Source of the DNA: Muricea muricata | Lineage: Eukaryota; Cnidaria; Anthozoa; Malacalcyonacea; Plexauridae | DNA: 64,000 nucleotides | Direction: 5' to 3' | Assembly: GCA_963855995.1 (NCBI GenBank) | Contig: OY979717.1 | Coordinates: forward strand, 71,621,602-71,685,601 | Shown: in pieces, positions 1 through 12,346 of the stretch | How positions within the stretch are numbered: position 1 is the stretch's first letter | How the letters are laid out: every line of letters starts with the position of its first letter | The notes under the pieces: model-generated | The model's database searches: none | Told to the model about the DNA's origin: nothing | Seen by the model: only the letters and a program-made list of their open reading frames with translations | Program-made: the position numbers and the translations under genes

Positions 1-1556
1 ACAGCTAGAACATCATCAGGAAAAAGAGTCAACTCTGATAAGGTGCAATCAGTTGGCGAGGAAGGACTGTCCGTTGGAGTTGTGTGGTCGCTTCCAGACA
101 CAATGGAGGTGAAGTAGTCGTTGAACAGTTCCGCTATGTCGCGAGGACAGGAAGCTGAGCGAGCCGAGTCCGGATCTAATCCATTTGATCCCATTGTTAT
201 GGTTCCTGGGACACTGGTACGTTTACTGTTGATTTTAAAGACAGACCAGAATCTTTTGGGATTGCTGAAGAGGCGTTCGCCGATGTTTTCGAAGAACTGA
301 CAACGACTTTCCGTGATCAATCGTTTCGCCTTGGACCGCAGAGCCTTGAATTTGTTTCTCAGTACGTCCGTTGGCGATGTTTTCAGTTTGTGACGCACGG
401 TCTTCTTTTTCCTGATAGCGTGGATTATCTCACCGTTGATCCAAGGCGGATTATTGACGTTGCTGATGGTTTTTACCGGAATGCTGCCGCGCACACCACT
501 GAGAAATAGTTCTTTCCATTTCAACCAACCGTGGTTAATGTCTCTGCTGACTCGACCGCTCCACACAGGTCAACCGTCTCTAGAGTTGCACGAAGTTCGT
601 TGAAGTTTCCTCGATTGTAATCAAAGACAGTTCGTTTTATTTTCGGACGTGCTTTGAACGGTGTCGCAATGTCAAATGTGATTGCTGAGTGGTCGGTTAT
701 TAATTCGCTCTGGCTAGGACTGAGTACTGACATGTTTTGGACGTTTTCAGGTACACTACTGATGACGAGATCGAGGATGTGGTCGCCTCTTGTTGGAACT
801 CGGTTTACTTGCGTCAGGTAGTGGTCGTTCAGAAGTTCAGTAAACTGGACTTCGTCTTCGCCGGCTGTTAACTCTGGCGATTCCCAACAGATCTTTTCGG
901 AAAATTGAAGTCACCGCATATTAGTATGTTGGCGTAATCTGAACACTTATCAGCCAGGAAGAGGTTGAACTCGTCCAACAATTGCCTGTTTATATTCTGC
1001 GGGGGCTTGTACGTACAACATGCCAGGTATTTCTGGTTGCAGGTAGATGTTAGTGCAAGTGCAATTAGTTCTAGGTCGCTGTCAGTAACAATCTCGCGAG
1101 ATGACGAAAAGGAGGTAGACTTCAGTGCAAGAAGAACTCCACCACCATGGGTTTTGGGATCTTTACGGTAGATGGTATAGTCACTCCAGGGAAGTATTTC
1201 CGAGTTTTCAATGTCATCTCTCAACCAAGTCTCTGTTACCCACACGATGTCCGCTTGTTCGGAAAACACAAGGTTTTGGAAGTTTGTCAAGTGGCAAGAT
1301 TGTTTACCATTTAACCTGTGCGAGCTTATTAAACTACGTGCGTTGATAACAAGACATCTCGCGAAAAAACTTCGGCTGCCGTTTGGTTGATGGTTGTTTC
1401 TTCTTGTAGGTCCAGGATTGGTGGCCATATCGCCGGCGAGTAAAATACATAAGAAAACATGTGCTTTATTGTTCTTGATGTCGAACTCCAGGCCATAACG
1501 GTAATTAGTTTTAAATGGATACGAAAGTTTTCGCAAAAATATATCAAGTCCTTTTA
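1..1556 (-). pseudogene. CR1/L2-like non-LTR retrotransposon, endonuclease part
   Basis: Reverse-strand remnant of a LINE ORF2. Positions ~868-1430 encode an apurinic-like endonuclease domain, which nicks target DNA to prime reverse transcription: 'VINARSL' near its start, 'VWVTETWL' in the middle and 'ILICGDFNFP' near its end. Below 868 the frame changes and the linker between endonuclease and reverse transcriptase follows ('LITDHSAITFDI', then 'NVNNPPWINGEI' and 'RFWSVFKIN'). The copy runs off the left edge, so its reverse transcriptase lies outside the window. At least two frame changes mark it as dead. A 2A-like motif precedes the endonuclease and is listed separately. The family is clear; the clade (CR1 versus L2) is inferred. 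Confidence 0.85.
1409..1434 (-). other. 2A-like peptide motif before LINE endonuclease
   Basis: The reverse strand reads GDMATNPGP after a hydrophobic stretch (FLCILLA). It resembles the ribosome-skipping 2A motif (D-x-E-x-N-P-G-P) found at the start of some CR1/L2-like ORFs, but the usual Glu is Ala, so it may not work. The NPGP core is intact. Confidence 0.5.
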
Positions 1557-1850
1557 AACTTGTTTCATACCACATCATGAAGGACAGTGTCAAAAGCCTT
1601 GCTGAAGTTGAAGGGAGAGACACGTGCAAAATCTGCATCTTCATCCAACCATTTAACTCAACTATGATAGCATTTAATGAGGGCCATTGTTGTAGTTTTC
1701 CTTATAGGCGTATTGGTCTTTATCGATAAGCTATTCCACTACTAAAGAAAGTTCTTGTTTTAATACTAATTTCTCAAAAATTCTCATAGTACTGTTAGTT
1801 AACGAGATAGGTCTGAGTTAGTTACATACTTCTAAGGGAAGTTAAATAAT
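1557..1850 (-). pseudogene. LINE reverse transcriptase fragment
   Basis: Across several frames the reverse strand shows reverse transcriptase blocks: 'RPISLTNSTMRIFEKL' near 1,800, then 'LIDKDQYAY', then 'FSKAFDTVLHDVV' near 1,600 (motif A with its catalytic Asp). In-frame stops show it is dead. It lies upstream, in the reading direction, of an endonuclease domain that should precede it, so it belongs to a different LINE copy from the 1-1,556 fragment. Confidence 0.7.
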
Positions 1851-1860
1851 AAAAGTAATC

Positions 1861-2111
1861 TCATAGCGCAACGTATTTGCTGGGGGAACTTCAAAGGTCT
1901 TTTATTTCGTAAGTCTCTACTGACTGCTTTTGGTGGTAGAAGTTTTGCAAGCTTGTGGTTGTTTTTCGACGCAATTTCATTAAAAAGTTTGCTGGATAGA
2001 TATTCTCGTCTATTCTCTAGAGTGGAAATATTAGGCCGTTCGCCGTGACCCGATATCGTTCACTTTCATTAAGCATGTCGTGGAACTGAGGAAACTTTAC
2101 AGAACATAACT
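1861..2111 (-). pseudogene. LINE ORF2 C-terminal fragment (part 2 of split copy)
   Basis: One reverse frame reads 'LENRREYLSSKLFNEI' followed by 'LPPKAVSRDLRNKRPLKFPQ', typical of the last ~70 residues of CR1/L2-like ORF2 proteins after the reverse transcriptase. It appears to be the continuation of the fragment at 4,289-4,494, from which it is separated by the inverted-repeat element at 2,112-4,288. Confidence 0.6.
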
Positions 2112-4288
2112 TTTTCAAACACGGGGAGTTCGAATCTGAAAAGTTGCCGCTCCCGACCCGCAGTTTTTTCATAAAATCCATTTTAATTCCACTCTTTCGA
2201 CGCGCTTCAAATAATCTCCCGCCATTTTGAATTCTTTAATATTGCGTTTGCAATCGCTCAGAATGGTGATTATTCCGTCCCAGATCCCTCAACTCGCGGT
2301 AAATTGTCATTGTAACAGATGGAATTGCTAAAATCATTAATTTTGTAAACACATGGCTCCTTACAAAGCTGCTAGTCATGTTTGTGTGTGTGAAGTCCAT
2401 TTCCACGGCAAGGATAGAGAAATTAGAAAGGATATTAGCAAAAATTTTTGAGACATAATAAAGCAGTGCTTACATACGTCTTTATCATAAACAGAACTCG
2501 CAGAAGTCTACTATTCAGACAAGTTTACTATAATACAAGTAACCTTTAATGAGAGAGCTAAAGCCATCCTTGCCAATGCTGGACGAAAACGTTTGTAATA
2601 CGAAAGCAACGGACAAATTCATTCTATTTCCAGTTCTGAAAAAGGTAATAGATTAATTGCCCTTATCCATCTTCAAATGTTTTTCCCTAAATTTGCTCAA
2701 TTTGTAAATGGCCTGGGGCTTTAGAGATCACAGATATGACATTTCCATCTGGCTTTTTTCAATCTGGGTTACCTTGAATGGAAGTTGTCACAATGCAACA
2801 TGGTATCTCAGACAGCAACTATTAAAAGCGATTTCTGATTTCGGGGATAATGTAATGATAAAAGTATAACAATAGCATGCTTTTCATTTCCAGCATAGAA
2901 CTGTAGAGCTGCTACTGGTTTTTTCTGACGCAAAAAAAAACCCCTCGATTATTTTGATAAACAGGAACAAGACGCCTGCTAGAGGTTTCACTTCGCCTGC
3001 CAAGAGTAGAAGAAAATGTGCACAAGGGACACCAACAATTCCCTTTTAAAATCAGTTGTTATTAGGGTCAATTGTGTATGTGATTCTAATGTAACACATA
3101 GGTTGGAAACATGTTGGAAACACCTCTCACTTCTAGATAATTTCCAGGAAAATTTAATTAGGCATTAACTGCTGCAATAACACTACATTGTAAAAATGAT
3201 ATTCGGTACACTATTTTGTCACCTTGTTTATATATATTGAACAGGCATTGTTTACATATATTGAGCAGCCTCTTACTGAAATTAATGGTCACTTAATGAG
3301 CTATAAATTGTGTCTCTTTTATGGGAGGTTTGGATGAAAACCCCCTTTATTGAAGATTGTTCTGTCGGTTTATTTTCAACTTAGGTTGATAAGTGTTTTA
3401 GTGCATCTTACTGTTGGTGTTTCAGACCTTACGTTTCTTGTGCACTGAAGTAACTGGACGCATTGAAGACAATATATATTTTATTTGTAGTTCTAATAAT
3501 ATTATTGGAAAGTGAGGGACAAAACATTTAAAACAGAAGTTTCAAGCGTTACCGCTTCATGAATACATGAAAACAATTGTTGCAAAACTTTCTGATATTT
3601 AAAAATTGTCAACTAATTATTTATCCTGGGAGGTTATGTACAGTTAATGAATGCATGATGATGAAGGTGGACTATTATTGATTTTACCTATTTTTGGCCA
3701 AAGGCAACATTTTTGCTGCAGTTGTACTCTCAGTTGTGCTCTCAAGCACAACATTGCTGATAACTTATTATTAGTTATAGTTTCCTGGTTGTCCGATGCT
3801 TTCCTCTGACAAACGTTTTCGACCAGCATTGGCAAGGGTGGTTTTAGGTCTCTCAAGCTTACTTATATTACCTGAATCGTCGACTTCTGTGAGTTTTTTA
3901 TATGATGAAAATAGGTTTAAGCACTGTTTTCTTATGTCTCAATAATGTTTGCTAATATATCCCTTTTGGTAGCTCTTTTATTTCTGCATTCGCCGTGGAA
4001 ATGGACTTCACACACACAAACATGACTAGCAGCTTTGTAAAAGCCATGTGTTTACAAAGTGAATGATTTTAAGAATTCCATCGGCTAGAATGACAATTTA
4101 CCGCGAGTTGAGGGATCTGGGACAGAATAATCACCATTCTGAGCGATTGCAAACGGAATATTGAAGAATTCAAAATGGCGGGAGATTATTTGAAGCGTGT
4201 TGAAAGAGTGAGAATTAAAATGGATTTTATGAAAAAACTGCGGGTCAGAGGAGCGGCAACTTTTCAGATTCGAACTCCCCGTGTTTGA
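2112..4288. mobile_element. Non-autonomous inverted-repeat transposon, 2.2 kb
   Basis: The ends are long inverted repeats: ~2,112-2,420 matches the reverse complement of ~3,985-4,288 with few differences (for example TTTTCAAACACGGGGAGTTC at the left end, and a CACACACA-rich block at the inner end). The ~1.5 kb between them has no credible coding sequence. It is inserted in a LINE ORF2. I could not fix an exact target duplication, so the superfamily is unknown. Confidence 0.75.
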
Positions 4289-4494
4289 AAATTATTCTCA
4301 AAGCACATTTTTGTATTCGTTCAATGTCCTTAGCAAGATATTGTGGTAAGGCACTATGAAATAGCGTATTCCAGAACCGACCTTATGCAACTACAATAAA
4401 ACTTGACCAATTCTACTTTAGCCACATCAGCACGTTTGAGTTGCTTCAAAAGATACAGACGTTTTGTTGCCTTTGAGTTAATTACATAATTATA
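4289..4494 (-). pseudogene. LINE reverse transcriptase fragment (part 1 of split copy)
   Basis: The reverse strand reads 'KATKRLYLLKQLKRADVAKV' and then 'ELVKFYCSCIRSVLEYA', the thumb region of CR1/L2-like reverse transcriptases, with a frame change near its end. The 2.2 kb inverted-repeat element and then the C-terminal piece at 1,861-2,111 follow in the reading direction. It is a dead copy. Confidence 0.7.
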
Positions 4495-5478
4495 CACTGC
4501 GACTCACGGTATTAGAATATAAATTCGTGTAACAATAAACGTTGGTAAGCGCTTTCATGTTCCTGAAGTAATGAATTTTTCAAATGGAATACTGGAAGCA
4601 TGTCCTCAATGTTTACATTCGCTAAGTCACGTGATTGCGGAATTATGGAGGCTTTCTATATAAAGGACGGTCCACGATAATGGTTTTTCTAGGTGAGTAT
4701 GACCATGGGACGCCGCACAGATCTCACCGACGATGAAAAACGAATAATAGTGAAAGAATTAGCAAATGCAACAACACCTGAAATGATTGCGGGCAAAATC
4801 AATCGTCATGTCGTTATAGTGAACAAGTTTGTGAATGATCCTTTAAAGAAGAGGAACATCCGCGCTGATTGCGGGTCCAGGAAGTCTGTTTCAAAGCGAG
4901 ACTTAAATTCCTTGAAGAGAAAACTACGAAAACTACCAGGAGCAACTAGTGCCAGGATATTTGAAGAAGCTGGTGTAACAGACATTTCTAAAAGTATACG
5001 AAATAGAATTCTAGCAAAGATGGCCGAGACCAAATGTCCAAAGAAAACTTTACTAACGAGAAGACATAAGCCGTTCGCATCGATTGGGCTAAAACCTACT
5101 TGAAAATAGATATGTCAAGAGCGACATTAGATGGCCCTGATGGTTGGTCAAGAGGATGGGTCATTCGTGGCCACCAGTGTCCAACAAGAACTAGACGTCA
5201 ACAAGGAGGAGGGGGAGTCATGCTATGGACTGGTATTGTCGTGGATGACCTTGTTGGCCCTTTTAGTGTTCAAGAAGGTGTTAAACTAACATCACACACT
5301 TACTGCCAGATAACTCAATACTTGGAGTCAATTTGTTTCAAGAACAAAACAATGATGATTTGGCCTCCTAACTCACCAGATCTAAACCCAATAGAAAACT
5401 TATGGTCAATCGTTGAGCAACGAGTCTACGCGAATGGAAAGCAATATTCGTCAAAAGATGCATTGTGGGGTTGGGGTT
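4495..5478 (+). pseudogene. Tc1/mariner transposase, internally deleted
   Basis: A TA dinucleotide (4,493-4,494) is followed by CACTGCGACTCACGG, similar to the terminal repeat of the Tc1 copy at 10,783. From 4,699 an ORF gives the N-terminal helix-turn-helix part (MTMGRRTDLTDDEKRI, PGATSARIFEEAGV). After a frame break near 5,100 the catalytic part continues (ATLDGPDGWSRGW, GGGVMLWTGIV, then PPNSPDLNPIENLWSIVE). The middle segment with the second catalytic Asp ('HDNA' in the relative at 11.1-12.2 kb) is deleted, and the 3' end is lost at a telomere-like tract. It cannot encode an active transposase. Confidence 0.85.
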
Positions 5479-5487
5479 AGGGTTAGG
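5464..5487 (+). repeat. Short telomere-like tract
   Basis: GGGGTTGGGGTTAGGGTTAGG lies exactly where the Tc1 transposase reading frame is lost. It holds two TTAGGG-type units and one variant. It could be a repair scar or chance. Confidence 0.5.
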
Positions 5488-7032
5488 TTTATTCGACTTA
5501 GACATGCCACACAACTGTTTTACCTCACGCCACCAGTCATGCACTGGGTTTAGTGTCGCCTAATTTATGTACTTTAGTTTGATAGTAGGTCTTACGGCAG
5601 CGTTTACGTTCTCGGTTAACCTTATTACGTAATAGTTTGAAAAGAGTTACATTTCCAAACGCAAAAGCTTTCTGCCTGCGTTTGATTAAGAGTTTCAAGT
5701 TGTTACTAACCACGGTCGGTCTTTTGAGTGAGTCGTAGATGTGCGTTCTGCCATAATTAAATTTAAACCATAATTTATAACATTAGTCATCAAAATTGTC
5801 AATATAACCACCATTAAAAACTAATATTTTGTCCTTTTTCACGTTGTTTTGAAAAAATGCACAGAAAGAATAGAAATTGCCGTGTTGCTATGATAACAAT
5901 CTATTCAAATACTTCATGTTCGGAAATTATAGTTGCATGTTTGGTAAGCGAGGGGCTGCTGCATGCATTTATTTCTATTATTAAAGATTAAAGGCATGCC
6001 ACACAGTCATTCTAGACGTTAACAAGATGCCTGCGTAACAAAGCAAACTAGTAAACGGCTTGTCCAACTGCTTGGCAGACCTAAAAATGTCTTGTCTTTA
6101 CTGTACAGTACCAAACGTTGCTACTCATCAGAGTTAAAAAGTATGCGATGTAAAAAAATCCAATGGTAACGTTGTCAATTGCACAATCAAAAGTTTCAAA
6201 CGCTTTCAAAACACTAGCTTATTGCGCCTTCTCCGAATCCGTCAAAATTTGTCGTTTTAAAACATTATGGACGAGAATTTTGCACGGGGAACCTTGTTGC
6301 AGTTTAAATGTTTCAGTATACATGCTAAAATGTGTGTTTTGAACGTTGTTTTATTGGTGTTGGTGAACACAGCAATGCTTCGCGGTAATGAGCTGCCAAG
6401 TGCGTTAGATGTGTCGAAATTTGTCGTTTAAAAAAACATTTTAGGCGAGAATTTTTGCACTCAAAACCTTCTTGCAGCTTAGATATTCAAAATAAGTCTA
6501 ATAGTTTTAAACATATAAAACGATCCGTGCTTGTTCAGTTGATTATCCAACATTGCTCAATATGACGTACCTAAATGTAACTAAAAGTAACAAGCTACAG
6601 TCCAATATAAAGTAGCGACATGTACTTACATGTCGCGAAATATACACAGTGAACACCAAGCCCGTTTCTGACACTGACGACGAGCAAAAAAACAGACGAG
6701 CCCATTTTAAGACTCCGGTGCGAGACTACGCCTGTGCAGGCGGAGTAAAAATGTGTTGAAATCACCTCTAGCTGTCTCCTAGGCACCAAAGTACGATTTA
6801 AAAAGGGGGGGGGGTAGACTATACACTTGATTAGTACTTACTTCGTCTTGTGTGTTCGGGAAACAGTCAAAAAACAAAATGATTTATAATTATTATTGAT
6901 TTATATTATTTTAATTATTCATTCATAATTTAGAGGTGCTTTGATCAAACCATGGATTTTCACAGAAATCAAAGAGCAGAGGTAAATTGAAACCCATAAA
7001 AAATAGACGCTTCGAAGATTGTAAACATTTTA
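5488..7032. other. No gene seen; two diverged direct repeats
   Basis: No coding signal is visible. Two related blocks lie about 170 bases apart (6,246-6,283 and 6,418-6,460), each with a TTTGTCGTTT core followed by a CGAGAATTTT-type block. The rest is AT-rich intergenic DNA. Confidence 0.4.
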
Positions 7033-7039
7033 ATTTTAC
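7033..7039. repeat. Target site duplication, left (ATTTTAC)
   Basis: The 7 bp immediately outside the left terminus equals the 7 bp outside the right terminus at 18,680-18,686. Confidence 0.85.
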
Positions 7040-7240
7040 CATAGGGAGCCCATGCGTCGAGATAGACTGATATTTGTTTTATTTGATTTTATATATTTGC
7101 TTCCCTTAAAAATACCAACGAAAAAGCGCTATAATATATTTAATTTTATATTATATTTACATTTCGCATTGTCGGAATATTGCATACTTCATTTAACTAT
7201 AACATAGTGTGTTACCGACGGCAAGCCGAGCATATGCCGA
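7040..7240 (+). repeat. Left terminal inverted repeat of P-like transposon
   Basis: About 200 bp match the reverse complement of 18,478-18,679 with only scattered differences. At the inner end an 11 bp unit (GCATATGCCGA) is duplicated only on this side. Confidence 0.9.
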
Positions 7241-9581
7241 GCATATGCCGAAATTAATACTTAACCGTTATCGTTATTTTAAAAGAGGCGCGTGCGCGGT
7301 TGGTTATATAAAAAGTGAGAAGGGATGAAACTCTAAGTGTTAATTGTATGATGAATGCCCCGACTTAAGTGGACCGATAATTATGCAATGGGTGATGTAT
7401 CGAATCAATTATGCCGTGAACCACTAGGAATAATTACGGTAGCAATAATATAAACAAAGAAACAAGCTCAACTACAACTCGTGGAGAGAAGTCAATTGGT
7501 GTCGATCGTAACGGTTCTGATGTTGTCCAGTGGTAAGAATCTGAATATATTTCGAATAGATAGATAAAGTAAAACACATGTATTTTATTTTTACGGTAAT
7601 AAAAGGTTTGCTTTTTTATTTTCACTTCTGTCTTCTGATAGGATTTTACAAAGTTATTCAGCAGTGCCAAATCAATATGTAGTTGTTGAAGACCTGATGC
7701 AGCATTATTTAAAAGATGGTCCATCCAAGAAAAATTCATGTCCTTCCCACTATGAAATATGCCGTATCGTTAAACGGATTTTCCCGATAATTAAAGAATC
7801 GAAGACAAGGCAAAAGGACGTATTAAAACGTAAGAAGTTGTATATCAACATAGCGCGTAATGGCATCTTGCAAAATTTTCCTGTCAGTTTGCTGTCGTTT
7901 GAATATGTAAAGAATATTTACCAACCAAAACACGGATTTTACTGAAGTGCACAAAGTCGTACAGGTGCAAAAGCCCTATTCGTTCATGTGAATTGCCGTC
8001 ACAGATGTGGTGGAAATCCAGTTGTTATCGAACTGACAATTCATGGCGATTTAGATTTTCAGGTCAACATAGCTGGAAAGAGAGTGGCAACATACAACCA
8101 CCTTTCACGTCTAGTGAGTGTAAGAGATTTAGATAACTTAATGCTTTTGATATCTCTGAGTGATTTGTGCAGGGGTTTCGTATCATCGTCAGAAAGGGTA
8201 TCAAGAGATGCCAATGGTCAGACGACATGTGTTTGCCAGCGCTGGTCCAGTGACCAGAACAATACATGCGAAAATCGTCACCAATCTTTATGTTGTAAGA
8301 GACTTATTCACATATCAAAAAAATCATTGATATGCAGTAGTTGCAATACAATTAGAGAAAACTGGCACAAAATTCTGCGTGTTAATCCCGTCAGAGTGCA
8401 ATCGAACGGGAATCTTAAGAGAAAGAGAAGAGAAGATACGATGGACAGGACAGAACTTGTTCAGAAACTCAAGGAAGAAAGAAGGCTGAAGAACAACGCT
8501 TTACGACGTGAAACATATCTGCGAAAAAAGATCAATGAAGGAATGCTGATGTTTGATGATGAAGATAGTGATGATTTCACCAAAATATTCAAAAAAGTTG
8601 GGGAAGATAAAGTACCAGAGAATTCTAAATTAATGTGGAAGGAGCAGGCAAAGGCACTTTCCGTCAAAGGATCTTCTGGTAACAGATGGCACCCTATGCA
8701 AGTATAACCCAATTTATGTTAATATTGTAATACTGGTATTGTTTCTCATATTGTAAGCCTGTATCAAAGAAACTCGTTTCTCCCAGGCATACAGTAAAAA
8801 AACTTACAATATGCAAGTTATTAGAAGACTTATGTTTGAAGCATGGCCAATAGTAACCGTGTAAGTTTGCAAGATCAAGACCTCCTGGATTCCCTTTCCT
8901 GAATACCTTGTTTACTGTGGCTATAAACATTAAGAAGTACACTACATAAGTTCTGGAATGATGCAATATTCAGTACTTTATGTACATCTGCGAGGTTGAA
9001 GTGGGGGCAACTTGTGTTTGACATATTGTTTGTATGACATATGTGTTTGTGATGTTTACATGTAATTTACATTTGCTTATAAACTTACTACTACAATATA
9101 ATTCTAGGGTTATTCGATTGTGCCTGTCTGTTTGGAACAGGAGCCCAGAGGCTTATAGCGAACTTTCTCAAAGTGGCATGATTAAACTTCCATCTGGAAG
9201 ACTTCTTCAGTATTACAAGAATGCTATACCCCAGCATGAAGGTTTTAATGAAGATGTTCTTCACTGGATGGAACAAGAAGCAACTAAAAGGAAACTGTCT
9301 AAAGAAGGAAAATGTGGGGGCATCATTTTAGATGAAATATCAATACAGGCATACAAAAGTAATGTATATTATGATGTAAATGGTTTTGTTTAATCCATTG
9401 AACCGCATAGCCTCTCTTAGTTGCACAGTAAAATTGTCTGGTATTGGATGAAGTAAGAAGAAATAAGTAGGGCACATTGCAGCTCAAATTGGGTTAAGCA
9501 ATGTGTGCATAAGGTGGTTAATTATTATATATTATGGTATCAGATTAATAACTAATTAGGGTTAGCTGTTGAGGCATTTTT

Positions 9582-9725
9582 AATTGGTCTTTTTACTGGA
9601 TTGTTGAGTCTAATAAATTTGTATATTAAATGTATCCCAAGTAGTATTTTACCATTAAAATACTACTTGGGATACATTTAATATACAAATTTATTAGACT
9701 CAACAATCCAGTAAAAAGATCAATT
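9582..9725. repeat. 144 bp near-perfect hairpin (foldback MITE)
   Basis: Arms 9,582-9,651 and 9,656-9,725 are reverse complements over 70 bp with a single mismatch, around a 4-base loop (CCAT). It lies in an intron of the transposase gene. The near-perfect match implies a recent insertion or a constrained hairpin; transcribed, it would give a long stem like a MITE-derived small-RNA precursor. Confidence 0.85.
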
Positions 9726-10782
9726 AGTGTGTATAATTTCATACCTTGTATATGTCTCTTATTTTGAATGTATGTCTTTGCTGTGACTTGTAATACTTTG
9801 CAAGATGTGTCACTCTTTTGAACATACAATGGATCAAACAAACTTGTTGGTTTTGTTTCCCTTGGTCAAGAAAATGATGACATTGAAGAATTGTGCACCA
9901 AAGGTATGTACAGTAACTCAAAAATAAGTATGACTTATTACTAATTGTTTATGCAATTACACTGCACTTGTTAATTATGAATTGTCTGGCAATTAAAGCT
10001 TGTTTTAACTACAATTAAAAAAGTTGTCACGTATAACTATATTCTATATTTTGTTCCGATAGGAAGTGATGAAGATGGAAAGGTGAAACTAGCCACTCAC
10101 GTACTTCAATTTGTGTTTCTTGGCCACACATGATTCAGGTTTCCTTTCGCTCACTGGCCAACCACAGAAGCAAGTGCAACAAGTTTATATACTCACTTCT
10201 GGAAAGCTGTTTATTGGCTATTGCAAGGTGGTTTCATAGTTCATTATTGTTGTTGTGATGGTGGAAGTGCAAATCGTTCATTTGTTAAGTTACACTTCAA
10301 AGACAAAGACCCATGCACAGAGAAGTTTACAACTGTAAATCCATACACTGGAGGCCAACTTGTGTTTATACTAGACCCTTATGTAAGTTTATTACACTAT
10401 ACGCTCTATTTCAAACAAAATTATTGTGTATTTTACCATCTTGGATATTCATATCTGTCGTTGCACTGGATATATGCATGACATATCACAACAAGGGTTA
10501 AATTATTTTGTATCTTTAAAGAGTCTGGTGATTCTTATAATAAATCAGATACTAATTTACTCCTTTCTCATCTAAATCAGAGAATTTTTAAATTTTTAAA
10601 GACTTCATAAAACTTATATAATACATATTATACTGTATCCTTTAATGGCCGATAGTTTCAGCAAATATAAGACTAAAGTAATTCCGAACAAAGTGTGCAT
10701 AATTAGACTTTACACAATTAAATACTGTATACTCGAAACTATACAGTATTTAATTGTGTAAAGTCTAATTATGCACACTTTA

Positions 10783-12346
10783 CACTGCGTGCCAAAATTA
10801 TATGCAAATTGATATTTTTGCTCTAACGCCGACAGTTTTCAACAAAAATTCGCCATACTTGGCACGTTATATGGCAATACTAACAAATGCGCAGATCTAA
10901 AATTTTAAGGTGATCTGCGCAATAGTAAACAAACGGCAGCTATTTTGGTGACCTCTAGTCTATTTGAGCGTGCCAAGTTTATATGCAAATCATTGTTAAA
11001 GTGTCAAATGTGGCGAAGTGATGATGGAAAATTAAAACATGGATTAGATTAGAAATATGTAATTTGAAAACAACAATAATACAGAGCAAATATCGTCAAT
11101 ATGGTTTCATAGTACAATCAATATGGTATATAATTGCCATTTTTATGGATCAGAGAAAAAAGTCTTTGGTCCATCGAAGATGTCAAACTTTCGATGTCAT
11201 CTGATGAAATGTCTTTGGCAGCAGTCAGAACGGCATTCCAGAGGTCGTCCTTGGAAGTGTACTGCCTCCCATCAGAGTAAAGCTTCCGTTTCAGGATGCT
11301 CCACAGATTTTCAGTGGGATTCAAGTTTGGAGAACAGGCTGGCCATTGCATAATTTCCCCATGCCTCGCAAAAGCACTCTGCAAATATTTGGTGGTAAGC
11401 CTTGCAGCATGAGATGAGGCATTATCATGCACAAATACCATCTTTTTCCGGAATGACAAATTCTTCTTCTTGTGCCAGGGTACGAGGTGCTCCTTAATGA
11501 AGTCAATATAAAGTTTGGCAGTCATTTTCACTCCATCTACAACTCTGAATAACCCTACCAGCTCGTTTCCAATGATTGCCGCCGAAAACATCACACCACC
11601 ACCTTCTTGCTGACGCCTGATCCGGTGGGGACGTGGACCCTCCTTGCAATACCATCCTCTCCTCCATCCATCGGGTCCATCAAGGGTCGCTCGACGCTCG
11701 TCGGTGAACAAAACTGTTTGAAAATTGACTTTCATGTGATTTTTTGCCCACTCCATCCTCTTTTTCTTATGGACATCCTGTAATGGTGGGCGAACCTCTG
11801 GTTTTCCACATTTTGCAACATTCCTCAGGATACGGCATCGAGTTGATTTGGGCACATCAGGGACATCGGCATTTTCAAAAACTCTTTGCTAGTTCCAAGA
11901 GGGTTACGGCGGAGTTCTCTCTTGATTCTACTCATGGCTCGATGCGAAACAGGTGCTTTCTTACGAATTTTCCCTTTGTCAGAAAGTCCGTTGCAAAGTT
12001 TAGGGTTAGTCCCAATTTTTTTAATGGTACGATGATCACGGTCCAATTCTTTGCTCATTTTTAAGGTAGATATGTTATCATAAAGCCTTTGAATAATTTT
12101 AGATTTCTCAGCTTGACTCAAAGCTCCTCTACGTCCCATCTCGCATATAAAGTTGGCACATTGCATCAGACTAGAAATCATCAAAATGGCTGCCGTTTGT
12201 TTACTATTGCACAGATCAACTTAAAATTTTAGATCTGCGCATGTGTTAGTGTTGCCATATAACGCGCCACGTTTCGCGAATTTGTATTGAAAGCTATTCG
12301 AGTTTGAGCAAAAATATCGATTTGCATATAATTCTGGCACGCAGTG
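10783..12346 (-). mobile_element. Tc1-like transposon, 1.56 kb
   Basis: TIRs begin CACTGCGTGCCAAAATTATA and end in the complement, flanked by TA (10,781-10,782 and 12,347-12,348), the target site of the Tc1/mariner superfamily. Internal inverted blocks (AGATCTGCGCA and GTTTGTTTACTATTG types) extend the repeats to ~200 bp per side. It carries one reverse-strand transposase gene and is nested in a MITE, inside an intron of the P-like transposon. Confidence 0.9.
11118..12139 (-). pseudogene. Tc1-like transposase, one frameshift
   Basis: DDE transposase of the Tc1/mariner family. The start at 12,139 (MGRRGALSQAEKSKIIQRL) leads into paired helix-turn-helix domains. Near 11,840 the frame shifts and the catalytic half follows: 'TVLFTDERRATLDGPDGW' (first Asp), 'KMVFVHDNASSHAA' (second Asp) and 'SPNLNPTENLWSILK' (Glu). 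It ends with the family's usual short tail at 11,118. Apart from one frame break it is full length, so this is a recent arrival. The frameshift could also be a sequence error. Confidence 0.88.

Noticed and set aside
7988-8707. THAP finger at the N-terminus of the 7.0-18.7 kb transposase
   Set aside because: Cys and His residues are present, but the order and spacing do not fit THAP (C-x2-4-C ... C-x2-H) as seen at 55.8 and 52.7 kb.
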